Source: a virus. From it: DNA of 64,000 bases. The stretch covers positions 1 through 64,000 of IMG/VR virus record IMGVR_UViG_3300046318_000520; one strand, 5' to 3'. Made by a program: the position numbers and the translations under genes. The first letter of the stretch is position 1. The number at the start of each line of letters is the position of its first letter. The notes under the pieces were generated by a model, which was given only the letters and a program-made list of their open reading frames with translations, was not told the DNA's origin and did not search any database. Positions 62,469 to 64,000 of the stretch are shown here, in pieces.

Positions 62469-63264
62469 ATCCTTCTTTTTTAAGAATGGTGTTAACAGTA
62501 AACATTAAAGACAATATATCAGAGCCATTCATGATCTTGTGATCAAAGTTCCAATCATCTAGTCCGGTCTCTGATGGGTGAGCGTTGATAGCTTTTACAC
62601 CAGGACGGTCTACACGTATGACAATACCACCGGCATCTTTGATAGCCTGGGCTTCATTAGGAAACCGGGTGTCTGTGATGATCCAGTTGGGTAACTTAGC
62701 ATGATCTTCTGCTCGTACTTGAGGATAGTATTCTCCTGGTTTGTAATCTGCCATCAGAGCATTAACCCAGGTATTAGGATGTAGTCCGTTACGGCAGGCG
62801 TCAGTACCCAGCTCTTGTAAAAACTGTCTGACAGTCATCTGTTGCATACCTACTGCGTATTCCATTCTGAACTCACCGTAGATTTGTTTAAGCATAGGAA
62901 TAAAAGCTTCAGCTTCTTCTTTTGTAGTATACCTGCCCTTCTGAACTAATAGTTTACCATTGTCTATAAGAGATATAGTATAATAATTCCACTGTTCAGG
63001 TAAGTAAGTTTTCTTAAACTCTTGGTCTTCAAACTTGTCTGCTGGAATACCAGTAAGATAGCCAGCTATCATTTTAAGTTTACCTGCCCATTTCTTAATT
63101 TCCCAGCCAGACTCTTCCTCTAACCACCACTCATGTTGTGTATGATAAAAAGTAATAAGCTCTTCTATAGTATACTGGTCAGGAATCTTTGAGTTTGCTA
63201 TTTGTATCAGCTTACCTATAGTGTCTTTGCCAGTTCCAGAGTAACCATTAATTCCAATAATCAT
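62443..63264 (-). CDS. Deoxynucleoside monophosphate kinase
   Basis: 273 residues. The Walker A loop INGYSGTGKDT (Lys13) begins the protein, and WIITDTRFPNEAQAIKDAGG and VIRVDRPG with a downstream HPSETGLDDWNFDHKIMNG segment match phage dNMP kinases of the T4 gene 1 type. A middle insertion (~50-150) is likely the nucleotide-binding lid. It phosphorylates dNMPs, including the dTMP made by ThyX in the same operon. The gene follows the DNA ligase by a spacer with a GGGAGGG/CCCTCCC hairpin. Confidence 0.88.
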   Translation of the reverse strand: MIIGINGYSGTGKDTIGKLIQIANSKIPDQYTIEELITFYHTQHEWWLEEESGWEIKKWAGKLKMIAGYLTGIPADKFEDQEFKKTYLPEQWNYYTISLIDNGKLLVQKGRYTTKEEAEAFIPMLKQIYGEFRMEYAVGMQQMTVRQFLQELGTDACRNGLHPNTWVNALMADYKPGEYYPQVRAEDHAKLPNWIITDTRFPNEAQAIKDAGGIVIRVDRPGVKAINAHPSETGLDDWNFDHKIMNGSDILSLMFTVNTILKKEGYDPSTTLS

Positions 63265-63280
63265 AATATGTTTTTAAGGA

Positions 63281-63301
63281 GGGAGGGTAGTTAACCCTCC
63301 C
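63281..63301. terminator. Stem-loop between ligase and dNMP kinase genes
   Basis: GGGAGGG (63281-63287) pairs with CCCTCCC (63295-63301) over a seven-base loop. No T run follows on the minus strand, so it could be a weak terminator, an RNA processing site or a stabilising stem. Confidence 0.45.
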
Positions 63302-63312
63302 TTGTTATTTAT

Positions 63313-64000
63313 TTACTTATCTAATCTGATTCCAACTGTTACCGGAAACCTGGGTAATCCATCATCAGTGTATTCAAAGAATCTGATTTCAGCAGTCTTG
63401 CCGATGTATTGATCTTTAAACATGAGCCAATGCCTACGCTCGTCATGGGAAAACTTCATACCTGAGCTAAACCTCTTTCCGTTTAGTTCATAGATAGGTT
63501 GACCCCATTCTGGTCTGGCATCAGAGGGAACAATATCAATGATAGGTAGTGCCATATCTTTGAAGTCTTTATACTTTAAAAGATTTTCACTTCGTGCATT
63601 AACCTTGTAACTTTCAGAACCCCATCTTACAATGCTTCCTTCAAAACCTTCAGTAAGGTTAAGAGCATGAAATTTGATAAGTTCTTCTTCTGTAGTAATT
63701 CTTATAGTATCAACCAGTTCAATATGCTCACATTGGATATCCCAGCGTTGACTTATTACATCAAACCTGTCAGAGAAAGAATCATCACCTATCATGTCGT
63801 AGTTGTGAAACTTTACCAACTCTGTTTCGTCTGGTCTGTATTTCTTAATGAGCCTCATGTTGTCTTGAAAAGATTTACCATGAGCATAAAGCTCACCATC
63901 CAGTATAAAACCTTCAGGAAGTTTACGCAGGTCAGCCAGGATGTGTTCACAAGTGTCAATAGGAGATCCGGTTCTGGAAGTCAGACTGGCATTAGGACCA
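63313..64000 (-). CDS. ATP-dependent DNA ligase, partial at the window edge
   Basis: About 229 residues are visible; the frame is open to the window end and the true N-terminus, with the KxDG nucleotidyl-transfer lysine (motif I), is outside. Visible motifs: LTSRTG (Ia), FILDGELYAHG (III), FEGSIVRW (IV), then LLKYKDF (V), followed by a C-terminal OB-fold with a KTAEIRFFEYTDDG segment. It joins nicks in phage DNA and is the first gene of the minus-strand operon that can be seen. An internal ATG at 63858 is not the true start because motifs Ia and III lie before it. Confidence 0.9.
   Translation of the reverse strand, partial: GPNASLTSRTGSPIDTCEHILADLRKLPEGFILDGELYAHGKSFQDNMRLIKKYRPDETELVKFHNYDMIGDDSFSDRFDVISQRWDIQCEHIELVDTIRITTEEELIKFHALNLTEGFEGSIVRWGSESYKVNARSENLLKYKDFKDMALPIIDIVPSDARPEWGQPIYELNGKRFSSGMKFSHDERRHWLMFKDQYIGKTAEIRFFEYTDDGLPRFPVTVGIRLDK

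Noticed and set aside
63313-63858. Ligase fragment as a complete short gene starting at the ATG at 63858
   Set aside because: The same frame continues upstream with ligase motifs Ia and III to the window end, so the ATG is internal.
1-64000. Recoded stop codons (as in some crAss-like phages)
   Set aside because: All recognisable genes end at ordinary stops with normal lengths and overlaps, and none needs read-through of TAG or TGA.
1-64000. tRNA genes, integrase and att sites
   Set aside because: I saw no tRNA-like cloverleaf in the short gaps and no recombinase motif in the translations; the window gives no evidence of lysogeny.

Overview
The window reads as late and middle regions of a tailed double-stranded DNA phage of Bacteroidota, most likely a crAss-like phage (order Crassvirales). 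Main reasons: (1) a 4,791-codon gene holds a GADFDIDKLYMH motif, which matches the DxDxD catalytic loop of RNA polymerase beta-prime and of the virion-packaged RNA polymerases of crAss-like phages; (2) it sits in a run of very large virion genes (1,568, 1,759, 901, 657, 1,049, 4,791 and 1,518 codons), the usual crAss-like layout; (3) leaders are A/T-rich and mostly lack a Shine-Dalgarno sequence, and some promoter-like sites match the Bacteroidota TAnnTTTG box; (4) the fibres carry GFLPPRM modules that I associate with Bacteroidota phages. Terminase, portal, major capsid protein and the replication core are not in the window. The standard bacterial code fits throughout and I saw no tRNA or rRNA.

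Layout. 1-11.7 kb (+): a cassette of fibre or receptor-binding genes, including one with an embedded SGNH hydrolase and two sharing an N-terminal module, plus a DUF1353 protein. 11.8-16.6 kb (+): a coiled-coil-like protein, then five Cys-rich or fibronectin-III-like beta proteins, probably virion surface decoration. 16.7-17.1 kb: a free-standing HNH endonuclease between a terminator and a promoter region. 17.3-25.8 kb (+): a metallophosphoesterase, then head-tail connector/ring candidates, a small metallopeptidase and a 1,568-residue tail protein. 25.8-58.0 kb (+): the giant internal or cargo proteins, carrying metallopeptidase, zinc-ribbon, muralytic, RNA polymerase and PD-(D/E)XK nuclease domains. 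58.0-64.0 kb (-): a tightly overlapping operon for nucleotide metabolism and accessory functions: DNA ligase (partial), dNMP kinase, an MPPED-like phosphoesterase, a helix-turn-helix regulator, a HAD phosphatase, ThyX, dCTP deaminase, a DUF5522-cREC fusion and several small proteins. The two blocks converge on one bidirectional terminator at 58.0 kb.

How they may work together (inference): fibres and esterase bind and trim the host surface; the muralytic and peptidase modules of the cargo proteins open the envelope or mature the giant polypeptides; the virion RNA polymerase enters with the DNA to start early transcription; the minus-strand operon then supplies dTMP through Dcd, ThyX and the kinase. 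Short TGTAGA/TCTACA clusters recur in the control regions of both blocks, and one 22-bp promoter-like element occurs almost unchanged at 12.36 and 35.85 kb. There is no gene-free stretch longer than about 150 bp.
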